Shown here piece by piece: positions 16,546 through 25,225 of a stretch of 64,000 nt of DNA. The notes under the pieces are model-generated. The model made no database searches, was not told where the DNA came from, and worked only from the letters and a program-made list of their open reading frames with translations. The DNA is from Halobaculum rubrum (GTDB lineage Archaea; Halobacteriota; Halobacteria; Halobacteriales; Haloferacaceae), in NCBI RefSeq assembly GCF_019880225.1, contig NZ_CP082284.1, positions 124,001 through 188,000 on the forward strand, read 5' to 3'. A program made the position numbers and the translations under genes. Numbering within the stretch: the stretch's first letter is position 1; every line of letters starts with the position of its first letter.

Positions 16546-19094
16546 GCGTCCTCCCCGTCATCGACGCCGTCCTCGCGGCTCGCGGCGCCCGTCGTTCCCT
16601 CGGGGGGTTCGGTTCGCTCGGCCTCGACGTCAAACCCCGCCGGGTCGGCCGCCGCCGCGGCGACCCGGACCGCCGCGACGTTCTCGGCGGCGTCGTGAAC
16701 GCGGACGATATCGGCGCCGTTGGCGGCCGCAAGCGCGGTCGCCGCGATCGTCCCGTTCGGCGCGTCCCCGGCGACCTCGCCGGTCAGCTCGAACATCGAC
16801 TTGTGGGAGTGGCCGAACAGCACGGGACAGCCGAGCGCGTCGAACTCGCCGAGGCGGCCCAGCAGCTCGAAGTTCTCTCGCTTCGATTTCCCGAAGCCGA
16901 TCCCGGGGTCGACGATGACGTTCTCGCGCGGTATCCCCGCCTTCTCCGCGAGCAGGACGCGCTCGCCCAGCTCGGCGATGACGTCCTCGACCACGTCGTC
17001 GTACTCGGGGTCGCGATCGGGATCGACCGGCGCCTCGATGCTGTGCATCACGATCACCGGGACGTCGCGCTCGGCGGCGAGAAACCGCATCTCGGGGTCC
17101 TCCAGGCCCGTAACGTCGTTGAGAACGTCCGCGCCCGCGTCGAGCGCCGCCGCCGCGACGGCCGCCTTCCGCGTGTCCACCGATATCAGCGCGTCGACGT
17201 CGGCGATCGCCTCGATCACCGGCTCGATGCGCGCGATCTCCTCGTCGGCCGGCACCGGATCGGCGCCCGGTCGGGTCGACTCCCCGCCCACGTCGATGAC
17301 GTCGACGCCGGCGTCGACGAGCGCCTCCGCCCGCGCGAGCGCGTCCGCCTCGTCGAAGAACTTCCCGCCGTCGTGGAACGAGTCCGGCGTCACGTTCAAC
17401 ACGCCCATCACCGCGGTGCCCTCGGTCCACGGGTACTCGCGTGTGTTCGGAGGCGCCGCGTCCGCGATCCCGAGCGCCTCTCGCAGGTCCGCCGCCACGC
17501 CGGAGAGGCCGTGATCGAGGTCGTCCAGCGCCCCGGCCAACTCGGCGAGCTCGGCGCGCGATCCCGAACAGACGACCTCCGCGAGCTCGCCGCCACCGAC
17601 GCCGCTGACGCCGCAGGCGGCGCCCGAGCGCGCGGCCTCCCGGCGCAGGTGCGTCGCCTGCGTCTCCGAGAGGCGCGTCGTCACCGTCTCGTGGACGCTC
17701 TCGCCCGCGGTCTCGCCGATCTCCGCGCCCGGGACGTTCGCCGCCGCGAGCGTCTCCCGGGCGGCTGATTCCCCGTCGACGTCCTTCGGAATGAACTGTC
17801 GGGTCCACGTCGTCCGCGCCTCCGCGACACAGAACAGCGAGCCCGTGAGGAGCACGCAGTCGTTCGGACCTGCCGCCCCGCGCGCCGCCGTGAGCGCGTC
17901 GGCGACCGATCTCCCGGAGGTGACTGCCGCGTCGGTCTCCCGCCCGAACACCCGCGCGAGCACCTCCGGGTCCTCCGCGCGGTCGAGCGACGGCGCGCAG
18001 GTGTGGACCGTCGCCGGCGCGGGCAGGGCGGCGGCCATCTCGCCGTGGTCCTTGTCGTGCATCGCCCCGAACACGAGGTGGAGGTCGTCGTACGCCAACT
18101 CCGCGAGCGTCTCCCCGAGCGTCTCGCAGGCGGCTGGGTTGTGTGCCCCGTCGAGCACCACGAGCGGGTCCGACTCCATCACCTCGAAGCGCCCCGGCCA
18201 GTGGGCGTTCCGGAGGCCGCGCGCGAGGGTCGCCCCGTCGTCGACGCCCAGGGCTCGCACGAGCGCGGCGGCGACGCCGGCGTTCGTCGCCTGGTAGGCG
18301 CCCAACAGCGGGATACGCGTCTCGACGCCCCAGCCGTCGCCGGCGAGCGCGACGCGGGATTCCTGCGGGCTCACCGCGCCCTCGTACGTCGCTGTCAGAT
18401 CCGCCTCGACCGGGCCGGGACCGCCGGTCGGTCCGGCGACGGAGATCACCTCCGCGTCGGCGTCCTCGGCGACCGCCCGAACCGTCGCGAGCGCGTCGCC
18501 GTCGGTCGCCGTGACCAGCGGGCCGCCGTCGGGAGCGACCTTCGCCTTCGTGCGCGCGATCTCCTCGACGGTGTCGCCGAGGACAGCCGTGTGCTCCAGC
18601 GAGACGTTCGTCACCGCGGCGGCGACGGGGTCGACGACGCTCGTGGCGTCGAACTCGCCGCCCATTCCGACCTCCAGCACCGCCACGTCCACGTCCGCGC
18701 GGTCGAACCGCCACAGCGCCAGCGCGGTGACGACCTCGAAGAACGTGAGCGGCTCGCCGCCGGCGGCGCGGTCGACCAGCCACGGCTTCGCCGCCTCCAC
18801 GAACGCGGCGACCTCGGCCTTCGGGACGGATCGGCCGTCAACGCGCACGCGCTCGCGAACGTTCTCGAAGTGGGGAGAGGTGTAGAGACCGACGCGGCGG
18901 CCGTCCTCGCGGAGGACCGACTCGACCATCCGAGCGACGCTCCCCTTCCCGTTCGTCCCCGCGACCTGGACGAAGTCGATCCCCTCGTGGGGGTCGCCCA
19001 GGTGGGCCAACAGGTCACGCACCGACTCGGTGCCCGGCTTGACCTGGAAGCGCCGGAGGTCGAAGAGGAAGTTCGCCGCCTCGTAGTAGCGCAT
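16542..19094 (-). CDS. folCP: Bifunctional folylpolyglutamate synthase / dihydropteroate synthase
   Basis: Fusion of two folate-pathway enzymes, 850 residues. Residues 1 to about 435 are FolC/Mur-ligase-like, with P-loop VAGTNGKGSV and a C-terminal domain containing VVLDGAHNPAA. Residues from about 563 are dihydropteroate synthase: GVLNVTPDSFHDGG, then GGESTRPGA, then DVLNDVTG, then VIVDPGIGFGKS. Between them lie about 120 residues with no family I recognise. The fusion is a known haloarchaeal arrangement. The ATG at 19094 has a TATA-like CCATAAGC about 29 bases upstream; an 83-codon extension would cross that promoter. Head of the RNase P/proteasome operon. Confidence 0.92.
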   Translation of the reverse strand: MRYYEAANFLFDLRRFQVKPGTESVRDLLAHLGDPHEGIDFVQVAGTNGKGSVARMVESVLREDGRRVGLYTSPHFENVRERVRVDGRSVPKAEVAAFVEAAKPWLVDRAAGGEPLTFFEVVTALALWRFDRADVDVAVLEVGMGGEFDATSVVDPVAAAVTNVSLEHTAVLGDTVEEIARTKAKVAPDGGPLVTATDGDALATVRAVAEDADAEVISVAGPTGGPGPVEADLTATYEGAVSPQESRVALAGDGWGVETRIPLLGAYQATNAGVAAALVRALGVDDGATLARGLRNAHWPGRFEVMESDPLVVLDGAHNPAACETLGETLAELAYDDLHLVFGAMHDKDHGEMAAALPAPATVHTCAPSLDRAEDPEVLARVFGRETDAAVTSGRSVADALTAARGAAGPNDCVLLTGSLFCVAEARTTWTRQFIPKDVDGESAARETLAAANVPGAEIGETAGESVHETVTTRLSETQATHLRREAARSGAACGVSGVGGGELAEVVCSGSRAELAELAGALDDLDHGLSGVAADLREALGIADAAPPNTREYPWTEGTAVMGVLNVTPDSFHDGGKFFDEADALARAEALVDAGVDVIDVGGESTRPGADPVPADEEIARIEPVIEAIADVDALISVDTRKAAVAAAALDAGADVLNDVTGLEDPEMRFLAAERDVPVIVMHSIEAPVDPDRDPEYDDVVEDVIAELGERVLLAEKAGIPRENVIVDPGIGFGKSKRENFELLGRLGEFDALGCPVLFGHSHKSMFELTGEVAGDAPNGTIAATALAAANGADIVRVHDAAENVAAVRVAAAAADPAGFDVEAERTEPPEGTTGAASREDGVDDGEDA

Positions 19095-19181
19095 ACGCGG
19101 ACCGATTCGCGGCGCGCGCTTATGGCTAACGGAGCGGCCGGGTCGCCGTCGCGTACGGCGAGCGTACCCGCCGCATGGTAC

Positions 19182-19189
19182 AGTATAAC
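19182..19189 (+). promoter_or_regulatory. TATA element of the DUF1059 gene
   Basis: AGTATAAC sits 44 bases before the ATG at 19230, implying a start site near 19213 and a short leader of about 17 bases. A purine-rich GGTGGAT just before the ATG could serve as a weak ribosome-binding site. Confidence 0.45.
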
Positions 19190-19229
19190 AAGGTCCGATC
19201 GACGAGAATCGGCGGACGGTGGATACACT

Positions 19230-19394
19230 ATGGTACACCAGATCGTCTGTGAGGACGCCGGGATGGACTGCGCGTTCGTCGTCCAGTCGGAGTCGGACGA
19301 CGAACTCGTCGAGATGGCGAAACGACACGGCGAACGGGAACACAACGTGGAGATGGAGGACGGCGACGTCCGCGACCTGATCAAGCCGGCCTGA
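19230..19394 (+). CDS. DUF1059 family small protein
   Basis: 54-residue protein with the DUF1059 pattern: CEDAGMDCAFVVQSESDDELVEMAKRHGEREH. The two cysteines (7 and 14) and the C-terminal histidines are conserved in this family, whose role is unknown; metal binding is conceivable. It is divergent from folCP with about 135 bases between them, and convergent with the purN/H gene. Confidence 0.8.
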   Translation: MVHQIVCEDAGMDCAFVVQSESDDELVEMAKRHGEREHNVEMEDGDVRDLIKPA

Positions 19395-19461
19395 TCCGGT
19401 CCGAGTTGGCCCGAGTCGGCCGAAACGGCAGGGCCGACCGTGGCGGCCACGCAGGCGCGGC

Positions 19462-21051
19462 TCAGTCGTGCCGGAACGCGCGGTCGCCGGTGAACACCAT
19501 CGCCATGTCGTGCTCGTTCGCCGCCGCGATCACGTCGTCGTCGTTGACGGATCCGCCGGGCTGGATCACCGCCTCGATGCCCGCGTCGGCGGCCTCCTCG
19601 ATGGCGTCCGGGAACGGGAAGAACGCGTCCGAGGCCATCACGGCGCCCTCTGCGGACTTCCCCTCGGCGTCCTTCTCCGCCTTCATCGCCGCCAGCGTGA
19701 CGGCGTCGACGCGGCTCACCTGGCCCATGCCGACGCCGACCGTCTCGGTGCCGGTGGCGAACAGGATTCCGTTGGACTTCACGTGCTTCATCACGCACCA
19801 CGCGAACAGCATCGTCTCCACCTCCTCGTCGGTGGGCGCGCGCTCGGTGACGACCTCCAGGTCGTCGCGCTCGGGCGCCTGTAGGTCGCGCTCCTGCACG
19901 AGTCGGCCGCCGACAATGGGCTTCTCGGTGAGCATCTCGGACCGCTCGCCGAACGTCTCCTCGTCGCCGACATCGAGCACGCGGAGGTTGTCCTTCTCGA
20001 ACAGCACCTCCAGCGCGTCGTCGGCGTAGCCGGGAGCGACGACGACCTCCTTGAACGAGTCCACGATCAGTTCGGCCGTCTCGGCGTCGCACTCGCGGTT
20101 GAGCGCGACGATGCCGCCGAAGGCGGACTTCGCGTCCGTCGACAGCGCATCGGCGTACGCGTCCGCGAGCGTGTCCGCCGTCGCACAGCCGGCGGGGTTG
20201 GTGTGTTTGATCACGGCCGCGGCGGGCTCGTCGAACTCCTTCACGAGGTTGAGCGCGCCGTCGGCGTCGTTGTAGTTGTTGTACGAGAGCCGCTTGGCGC
20301 CCTCGTTCAACTGATCCGCGGCGACGACGTTCGCCTCCTCGCAGGTGGTGTCGGCGTACAACGCGGCGTCCTGATGGGGGTTCTCGCCGTAGCGAAGCTC
20401 CCGGACGCGGTCCTCGCTGGTCGTCCGCCGGGCGGGGAACCGGCCGTCGCCGTCGCCGTCGACGTGCACCTCGTGGGCGTCCACGTCGACCGTCACGCGG
20501 TCCTCGGCGAACCACTTCACCGCCCGCGGGTACGCCGCGAACTCCGCCTCGTACAGCACGCGCTCCGTCAGGTCGGCCACGTCGTCGCCCTCGTAGACCG
20601 GCACCGCTTCCTGAGTGACGATGGGACCGCCGTCGACCTCCTCGGTGACCACGTGGACGGTGCAACCGGTCTGGCGCACGCCCGCGTCGAGGACGCGCTC
20701 GTGGGCGTTGGTGCCCGCGAACGACGGAAGCAGCGACGGATGGACGTTCAGCGTCGTGGGCGCGGCGTCGAGGAAGGTGTCCGTCAGGACCCGCATGTAC
20801 CCGTCCAGACACACCAGGTCGAAGTCGTAGCCGGCGAGCGCGTCGAGGACCCGCTCCTCGTGGCTCGCGCGCTCCTCCCCGTTGTCGCGCTCGACGACCT
20901 CGGTCGCCACGCCGCGCTTGGCCATCGCGTCCAGCACCGGCGCGTCGGCGTCGTTCGCCACGACGACCGACAGCTCGGCGCCGCCCGGCGCCCGATCCGC
21001 GATGGTCCGAAGGTTGCGCCCGCGATTGCTCGCCATGCCCGCGATCTTCAT
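19462..21051 (-). CDS. purH: Fused GAR formyltransferase / AICAR formyltransferase (PurN-PurH type)
   Basis: Bifunctional purine-biosynthesis enzyme, 529 residues. Residues 1 to about 185 are PurN-like glycinamide ribonucleotide formyltransferase: N-V-HPSLLPSFAG and EVDGGPIV carry the catalytic Asn, His and Asp. From about 195 the AICAR transformylase half of PurH begins (RYGENPHQDAALY) and includes the catalytic Lys-His pair in VIKHTNPAG. The IMP cyclohydrolase domain of bacterial PurH is absent; haloarchaea are known to use the separate PurO for that step. The start at MKIAGMAS begins the PurN domain exactly. Divergent from purB. Confidence 0.92.
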   Translation of the reverse strand: MKIAGMASNRGRNLRTIADRAPGGAELSVVVANDADAPVLDAMAKRGVATEVVERDNGEERASHEERVLDALAGYDFDLVCLDGYMRVLTDTFLDAAPTTLNVHPSLLPSFAGTNAHERVLDAGVRQTGCTVHVVTEEVDGGPIVTQEAVPVYEGDDVADLTERVLYEAEFAAYPRAVKWFAEDRVTVDVDAHEVHVDGDGDGRFPARRTTSEDRVRELRYGENPHQDAALYADTTCEEANVVAADQLNEGAKRLSYNNYNDADGALNLVKEFDEPAAAVIKHTNPAGCATADTLADAYADALSTDAKSAFGGIVALNRECDAETAELIVDSFKEVVVAPGYADDALEVLFEKDNLRVLDVGDEETFGERSEMLTEKPIVGGRLVQERDLQAPERDDLEVVTERAPTDEEVETMLFAWCVMKHVKSNGILFATGTETVGVGMGQVSRVDAVTLAAMKAEKDAEGKSAEGAVMASDAFFPFPDAIEEAADAGIEAVIQPGGSVNDDDVIAAANEHDMAMVFTGDRAFRHD

Positions 21052-21228
21052 GGTGGAACGCTCCCCCGCCGCCGGAAAGAGCGTTGCGGTCTTGTGGGAG
21101 TGCGTATCCACGAACTCGCATCGAAATAGCGGTTGATTCCCGTCCGATCGCCAGTCGTATGCACGGACGTGGGGGTCGAGGTGCCTCCCGACCGAAACCG
21201 CTTTGCCGCCGGCGTCGGGAGCGCGGGT

Positions 21229-22623
21229 ATGGACATCCCACGCGAGGACCCCCTCGCCGCCGTCTCGCCGTTGGACGGCCGATACGCCGGCCGGACCGCG
21301 CCGCTCGTCCCGTACGCCGGCGAGGCCGGACTGATCCGCGCCCGGGTCCGCGTCGAGGTCGAGTACCTGCTCGCGCTCGCCGACCAGCCGGGCGTCGACC
21401 TCGACCTCTCGGAGGAGGAGCGCGCCGACCTGCGCGCAGTCGTCGACGACTTCTCAGCTGAGGACGCTCGGCTCGTCAAGCGTCTCGAAACGGAGGGCGC
21501 CGAGGGCTACGCCGCGACGAATCACGACGTGAAGGCCGTCGAGTACTTCCTGCGCACGGAGACGCCAGAGCGTCTGCATCCGTGGATCCACTTCGGCCTC
21601 ACCAGCGAGGACGTGAACAACCTCGCCCAGCGGCTGCTCGTCAAGCCCGCGGTGGAGTCGGTGCTGGTGCCGGAACTGCGCGGGATCCGCGACACGCTCG
21701 CCGAGGAGGCGCGCGAGCACCGCGACGTGCCGATGCTCGCGCGGACGCACGGCCAACCGGCGACCCCGACGACGTGGGGGAAGGAACTCGCGGTCTACGC
21801 CGCCCGACTGGGAACAGCGATCGGCCGCGTCGAGGGCGCTGCCGACGGCCTCTCCGGAAAGCTCGCGGGCGCCTCGGGGACCTACGCGGCCCATCGCGCG
21901 GCCTACCCCGACGTGGACTGGCGGACGTTCTCCCGCGAGTTCGTCGCGTCGCTCGGGCTGGAACACACCGCGCTCGCGACGCAGGTGAACCCCTGCGACG
22001 ACCTCGCGGCGCTGTTCGACGCCCTCCGCGGCGTCAACAACGTCCTGCTCGATCTGGATCGGGACGTGTGGCTGTACGTCTCGGATCGCTACCTCGGGCA
22101 GGAGGCAGCCGCCGGCGAGACGGGCTCCTCGACGATGCCGCACAAGGTGAACCCGATCGACTTCGAGAACAGCGAGGGGAACCTCTCGAAGGCGAACGCC
22201 GATCTCACGTTCCTCGCGGACTACATCACCACCTCGCGGCTCCAGCGCGACCTCTCGGACTCGACGGTCAAGCGCAACGTCGGCGCCGCGCTCGCACACT
22301 GTCTCATCGGGTACTCGAAGACGGCTGCAGGCCTCGCGAAGGTCGTTCCGAACGAGCAGGTGATGCGCGAGGAACTGGAGACCACCCCCGAGATCATCGG
22401 GGAGGCCGTCCAGACGATCCTCCGACGCGAGGGCGACACCGCCGCCTACGAGCGCGTGAAGGAGCTGACCCGCGGCGAGCGCGTCACGATCGAGGACTTC
22501 CGCGATCTGTTCGACGACCTCGACGTGGACGAACCGGTCCGCGAAGAACTACACGCGCTGACGCCCGCCGGCTACGTCGGCTACGGCGGCGACCTCGTGG
22601 ACGAACTGGACGGCGACGACTGA
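21229..22623 (+). CDS. purB: Adenylosuccinate lyase
   Basis: Fumarase/aspartase-superfamily lyase, 464 residues, acting twice in purine synthesis (SAICAR to AICAR, adenylosuccinate to AMP). The N-terminus has AVSPLDGRYAGRT. Catalytic-region motifs include the SEDVNN segment and the signature GSSTMPHKVNPIDFEN. Divergent from the purN/H fusion, whose AICAR transformylase half uses PurB's product, so the two are consecutive pathway steps. A weak CTTTGC lies about 27 bases before the ATG at 21229. Confidence 0.94.
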   Translation: MDIPREDPLAAVSPLDGRYAGRTAPLVPYAGEAGLIRARVRVEVEYLLALADQPGVDLDLSEEERADLRAVVDDFSAEDARLVKRLETEGAEGYAATNHDVKAVEYFLRTETPERLHPWIHFGLTSEDVNNLAQRLLVKPAVESVLVPELRGIRDTLAEEAREHRDVPMLARTHGQPATPTTWGKELAVYAARLGTAIGRVEGAADGLSGKLAGASGTYAAHRAAYPDVDWRTFSREFVASLGLEHTALATQVNPCDDLAALFDALRGVNNVLLDLDRDVWLYVSDRYLGQEAAAGETGSSTMPHKVNPIDFENSEGNLSKANADLTFLADYITTSRLQRDLSDSTVKRNVGAALAHCLIGYSKTAAGLAKVVPNEQVMREELETTPEIIGEAVQTILRREGDTAAYERVKELTRGERVTIEDFRDLFDDLDVDEPVREELHALTPAGYVGYGGDLVDELDGDD

Positions 22624-22735
22624 TCCCCGCGGGACGCCCAGCCTCAGGGTCGGTCCGGTCGGTCGAAGCGTCGCTGCCCGTTGGGAACGATCCGGATCGA
22701 GAACTCGGGGAGCTTGCGCGGGACCCGGTTCGGTG

Positions 22736-23089
22736 TCAGTACTCTTCGTACGCGAGGTTCATCAGCCACTGCGTGAACGCGTCGGAGTTCGGGTCGATCT
22801 CCTCCTCGCCGATGAACGGCGAGAGCATGTCGCCGGCCATCATCAGCGAGAAGTTCAGGTCCTTCGCCGTCGGCGCGAGGAAGTACGTGTTGTGACCGTT
22901 GTAGACGGCGTCCTCGCGCTGGATGAGGCCGAGTCCCTGCAGCTTCTCCGCGATGCGGCTCCCCTTGCGCGAGGAGACGTCCAGCTCCTTCCAGAAGTCC
23001 GATTGGTGGATGCCGCCGGTCTCGCGGACGAGTTCGAGGCCGGCGAGCTCGTCCTCGGAGAGGCTCGCTTCGGCGTCGGAGGCGCTCAT
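22736..23089 (-). CDS. Winged-helix transcriptional regulator
   Basis: 117-residue protein with a MarR/Lrp-like winged helix at about 15-75 (HQSDFWKELDVSSRKGSRIAEKLQGLGLIQREDAVYNGHNTYFL). A short C-terminal helical part (DLNFSLMMAGDMLSPFIGEEE) follows. Targets are unknown. The leaderless start is supported by a TATA-like GGGTAAACGG about 28 bases upstream. Convergent with purB. Confidence 0.82.
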   Translation of the reverse strand: MSASDAEASLSEDELAGLELVRETGGIHQSDFWKELDVSSRKGSRIAEKLQGLGLIQREDAVYNGHNTYFLAPTAKDLNFSLMMAGDMLSPFIGEEEIDPNSDAFTQWLMNLAYEEY

Positions 23090-23113
23090 ACACGCTCCAA
23101 TGACGGCGTCCCC

Positions 23114-23120
23114 GTTTACC
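23114..23120 (-). promoter_or_regulatory. TATA element of the winged-helix regulator
   Basis: GGTAAAC on the minus strand, centred about 28 bases before the ATG at 23089. It is preceded by a purine-rich AAAGGGAAA that fits a BRE. Confidence 0.5.
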
Positions 23121-23220
23121 CTTTCCCTTTTATTTCGTCCGACGGGAGCGCCGAGAGCTCTCGGTTCCGGCGCCCCGCCGCCCCGACGGAGAGCGTTCCG
23201 GCGGCGAGATCGGGTCCTCG

Positions 23221-23961
23221 TCACCCGTCGAACTCGACCGGCTCGTACGCCGCCTCGCAGGGCGGTCCGTCCGCGTGATCGTACCGGATCGCGCCATCGG
23301 TCCCCGCCCCGATGAGCGTCGACGAGACCGTGCCGAACCCGTGTGTCTCGTCGTGGATGCAGACGCCGAACTCGTGATCGCCGAGCGCCGCGCCCGCACG
23401 GTCGAGCCACGCGTCGGCGGACTCCCCCCGCTCCGGGGCGAGTTCGCGACGGAGCCGCGTCGCGTTGTGTGCCTCCTCGGGACCCGCTTCCGGCCGCGCG
23501 GGCGGTTGGAAGTAGGTGCCGTCGTAGCCGGTGTTGCCGACGACGTGGACCCCGGCCTCCAGGTCAGTCACCTGCAGATGGCCGTCCCACTCCAGCAGAA
23601 CCGCCGCCGCCGCGTCCGCGATCACGAGATTGAACCCGTCGTACTCGTGGTCGCGACACGACTCTCCGACGTGACCGGCCGCGGCCTCCGCGGACGCCGC
23701 GTGCAGGCAGTCGTCGACGAGCAGTCCCCGCGAGCGCTCCCCGGCGAGCCCGTCGACCCAGCGATTGGTGATCCCGACGAACAGGCCGTCCCGGGTGACG
23801 CCCACCCACGTCCCGCCCGCCTCGGCGTCCCGCGGCGCGATGACCCCGTCGCCGCGGGCGGCGGGCGGTTCGGAGGGTCGACCGTAGGACTCGTCGCGGT
23901 TGGCCGCCACGACGACCGGAGCCTCGTCGAACACCCGCCAGGCCAGCGTCAGGGTACACAT
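23221..23961 (-). CDS. NRDE family protein (TANGO2-like)
   Basis: Protein of 246 residues whose N-terminus MCTLTLAWR...VVAANRDESYGRPS carries the NRDE motif that names the family. Cys2 could act as an N-terminal nucleophile, as in Ntn hydrolases. Later blocks GGTWVGVTRDGLFVGITNRW and SSTLIGAG are also typical. Cellular role in archaea is unknown; eukaryotic TANGO2 is linked to heme and Golgi homeostasis. Start at MCTLT puts Cys second, as the family requires. Confidence 0.85.
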   Translation of the reverse strand: MCTLTLAWRVFDEAPVVVAANRDESYGRPSEPPAARGDGVIAPRDAEAGGTWVGVTRDGLFVGITNRWVDGLAGERSRGLLVDDCLHAASAEAAAGHVGESCRDHEYDGFNLVIADAAAAVLLEWDGHLQVTDLEAGVHVVGNTGYDGTYFQPPARPEAGPEEAHNATRLRRELAPERGESADAWLDRAGAALGDHEFGVCIHDETHGFGTVSSTLIGAGTDGAIRYDHADGPPCEAAYEPVEFDG

Positions 23962-24028
23962 ATCCCGTAGTACCGTCCCGGCGACCAAAGCGGCGGCGGT
24001 CAAGCGATCGAGGCGTCGTCCGCCCGCG

Positions 24029-25225
24029 CTACCCGAGCAGGGAATCGAGCGCGCGCCGAACCGTCCCGGCGGCGTCGCGGACGCGGTCGACGCGGACGTA
24101 CTCGCGTTCGCCGTGAGCGACCGCGCCGTCCGCGTCGGCGAGATGGCCCGGCCCGAACACGACCGTCGGCGCGGGCGCGAAGTACGACGCCTCCGTCGCC
24201 GCGCCGAAGGGCCGAACCTCGCCGTCCGTCTCTCCGCCGACCGCGCGCGCCGCGTCGCTGATTGCCGACACCAACGCGTGGTCCGGATCGGTGTCGAACG
24301 CCTCCAGGAACGGCGTCGAGCGCTCCGTCAGGTCGAACTCGACCCCGACGGCGTCGTCGACGGCCGCGCGGACCGCGGCCTCGAGATCCGCTCGGAACCC
24401 TTCGGCCGTCTCCGGCGGCACCGACCGTCGGTCGAGGGTGATCGTCGCCTCGGCTGGCACCTGATTGGTCGCCTCGCCGCCGGTCACGCCCGTGGCAACG
24501 AGCGTCGGCGCGCCGAGCATCGGGTGTGCTTCGGCGTCGTCGTCGAACCGGCGGATCGCCGCCAGCGCGTCCTCCAGCGCGGCGACCGCGTTGACCCCCG
24601 AGACGGGCTCGGCGGCGTGGGCGGCGGAGCCGGAGAGCGTCAGCGTCCCCTCGAACCGGCCGCAAGCGGCGACACAGACGTCACAGTCGGTCGGCTCTCC
24701 GACGAGGAACAGGTCGCCGTCGACGGGATCGACCGGGCCGTCGGGGTGGTCGGCGTCGCGACCACGCACGAGCGCGTCCGCGCCGGTCGACAGCGTCTCC
24801 TCGTCGGGCGACACCGCGAGCGTGACCGCGCCGCGTGCGGGCTCGACGGCGAGAAAGCCCGCGAGCAGCGCCGCGAGCGGTCCCTTCGCGTCGCAGGAGC
24901 CGCGGCCCCGGATCACCTCGTTCCCCTCCTCGTCGGTGTCGCGCTCGAAGGGTACGTGCGGCCGGACGGTGTCGATGTGCGTGTTGCACACGAGGTGCGG
25001 TCCCTCCGCCGCGGCGTCCGCGTCCGACGCGCGCCGCGTCGCCCGGACGTTCCCCGCGTTGTCGACCCACGGGTCCACGCCGTGGGCAGCGAGCGTTTCC
25101 ACGAGGAACTCCCGCATCTCGTCGACGGACTCGTGGGACGCGATCGGAACCGCTTCGACGAGGAACGCGACCGGATCGAACTCGGTCGCCGACGCCGGCT
25201 CGTCGCCGGGTTCGGCGTCGCTCAT
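24029..25225 (-). CDS. dapE: Succinyl-diaminopimelate desuccinylase (M20 family)
   Basis: M20 metallopeptidase-family hydrolase, 398 residues, that would remove succinate from N-succinyl-L,L-diaminopimelate. Di-metal ligands are visible: HID in CNTHIDTV, Asp in GRGSCDAKGP, the Glu pair in DEETLS, and the terminal HGERE. The dimerisation domain starts near SGSAAHAAEP. Overlaps dapF by 4 bases (ATGA) and closes the lysine operon. The family also contains other deacylases, but context makes DapE the best call. Confidence 0.9.
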   Translation of the reverse strand: MSDAEPGDEPASATEFDPVAFLVEAVPIASHESVDEMREFLVETLAAHGVDPWVDNAGNVRATRRASDADAAAEGPHLVCNTHIDTVRPHVPFERDTDEEGNEVIRGRGSCDAKGPLAALLAGFLAVEPARGAVTLAVSPDEETLSTGADALVRGRDADHPDGPVDPVDGDLFLVGEPTDCDVCVAACGRFEGTLTLSGSAAHAAEPVSGVNAVAALEDALAAIRRFDDDAEAHPMLGAPTLVATGVTGGEATNQVPAEATITLDRRSVPPETAEGFRADLEAAVRAAVDDAVGVEFDLTERSTPFLEAFDTDPDHALVSAISDAARAVGGETDGEVRPFGAATEASYFAPAPTVVFGPGHLADADGAVAHGEREYVRVDRVRDAAGTVRRALDSLLG

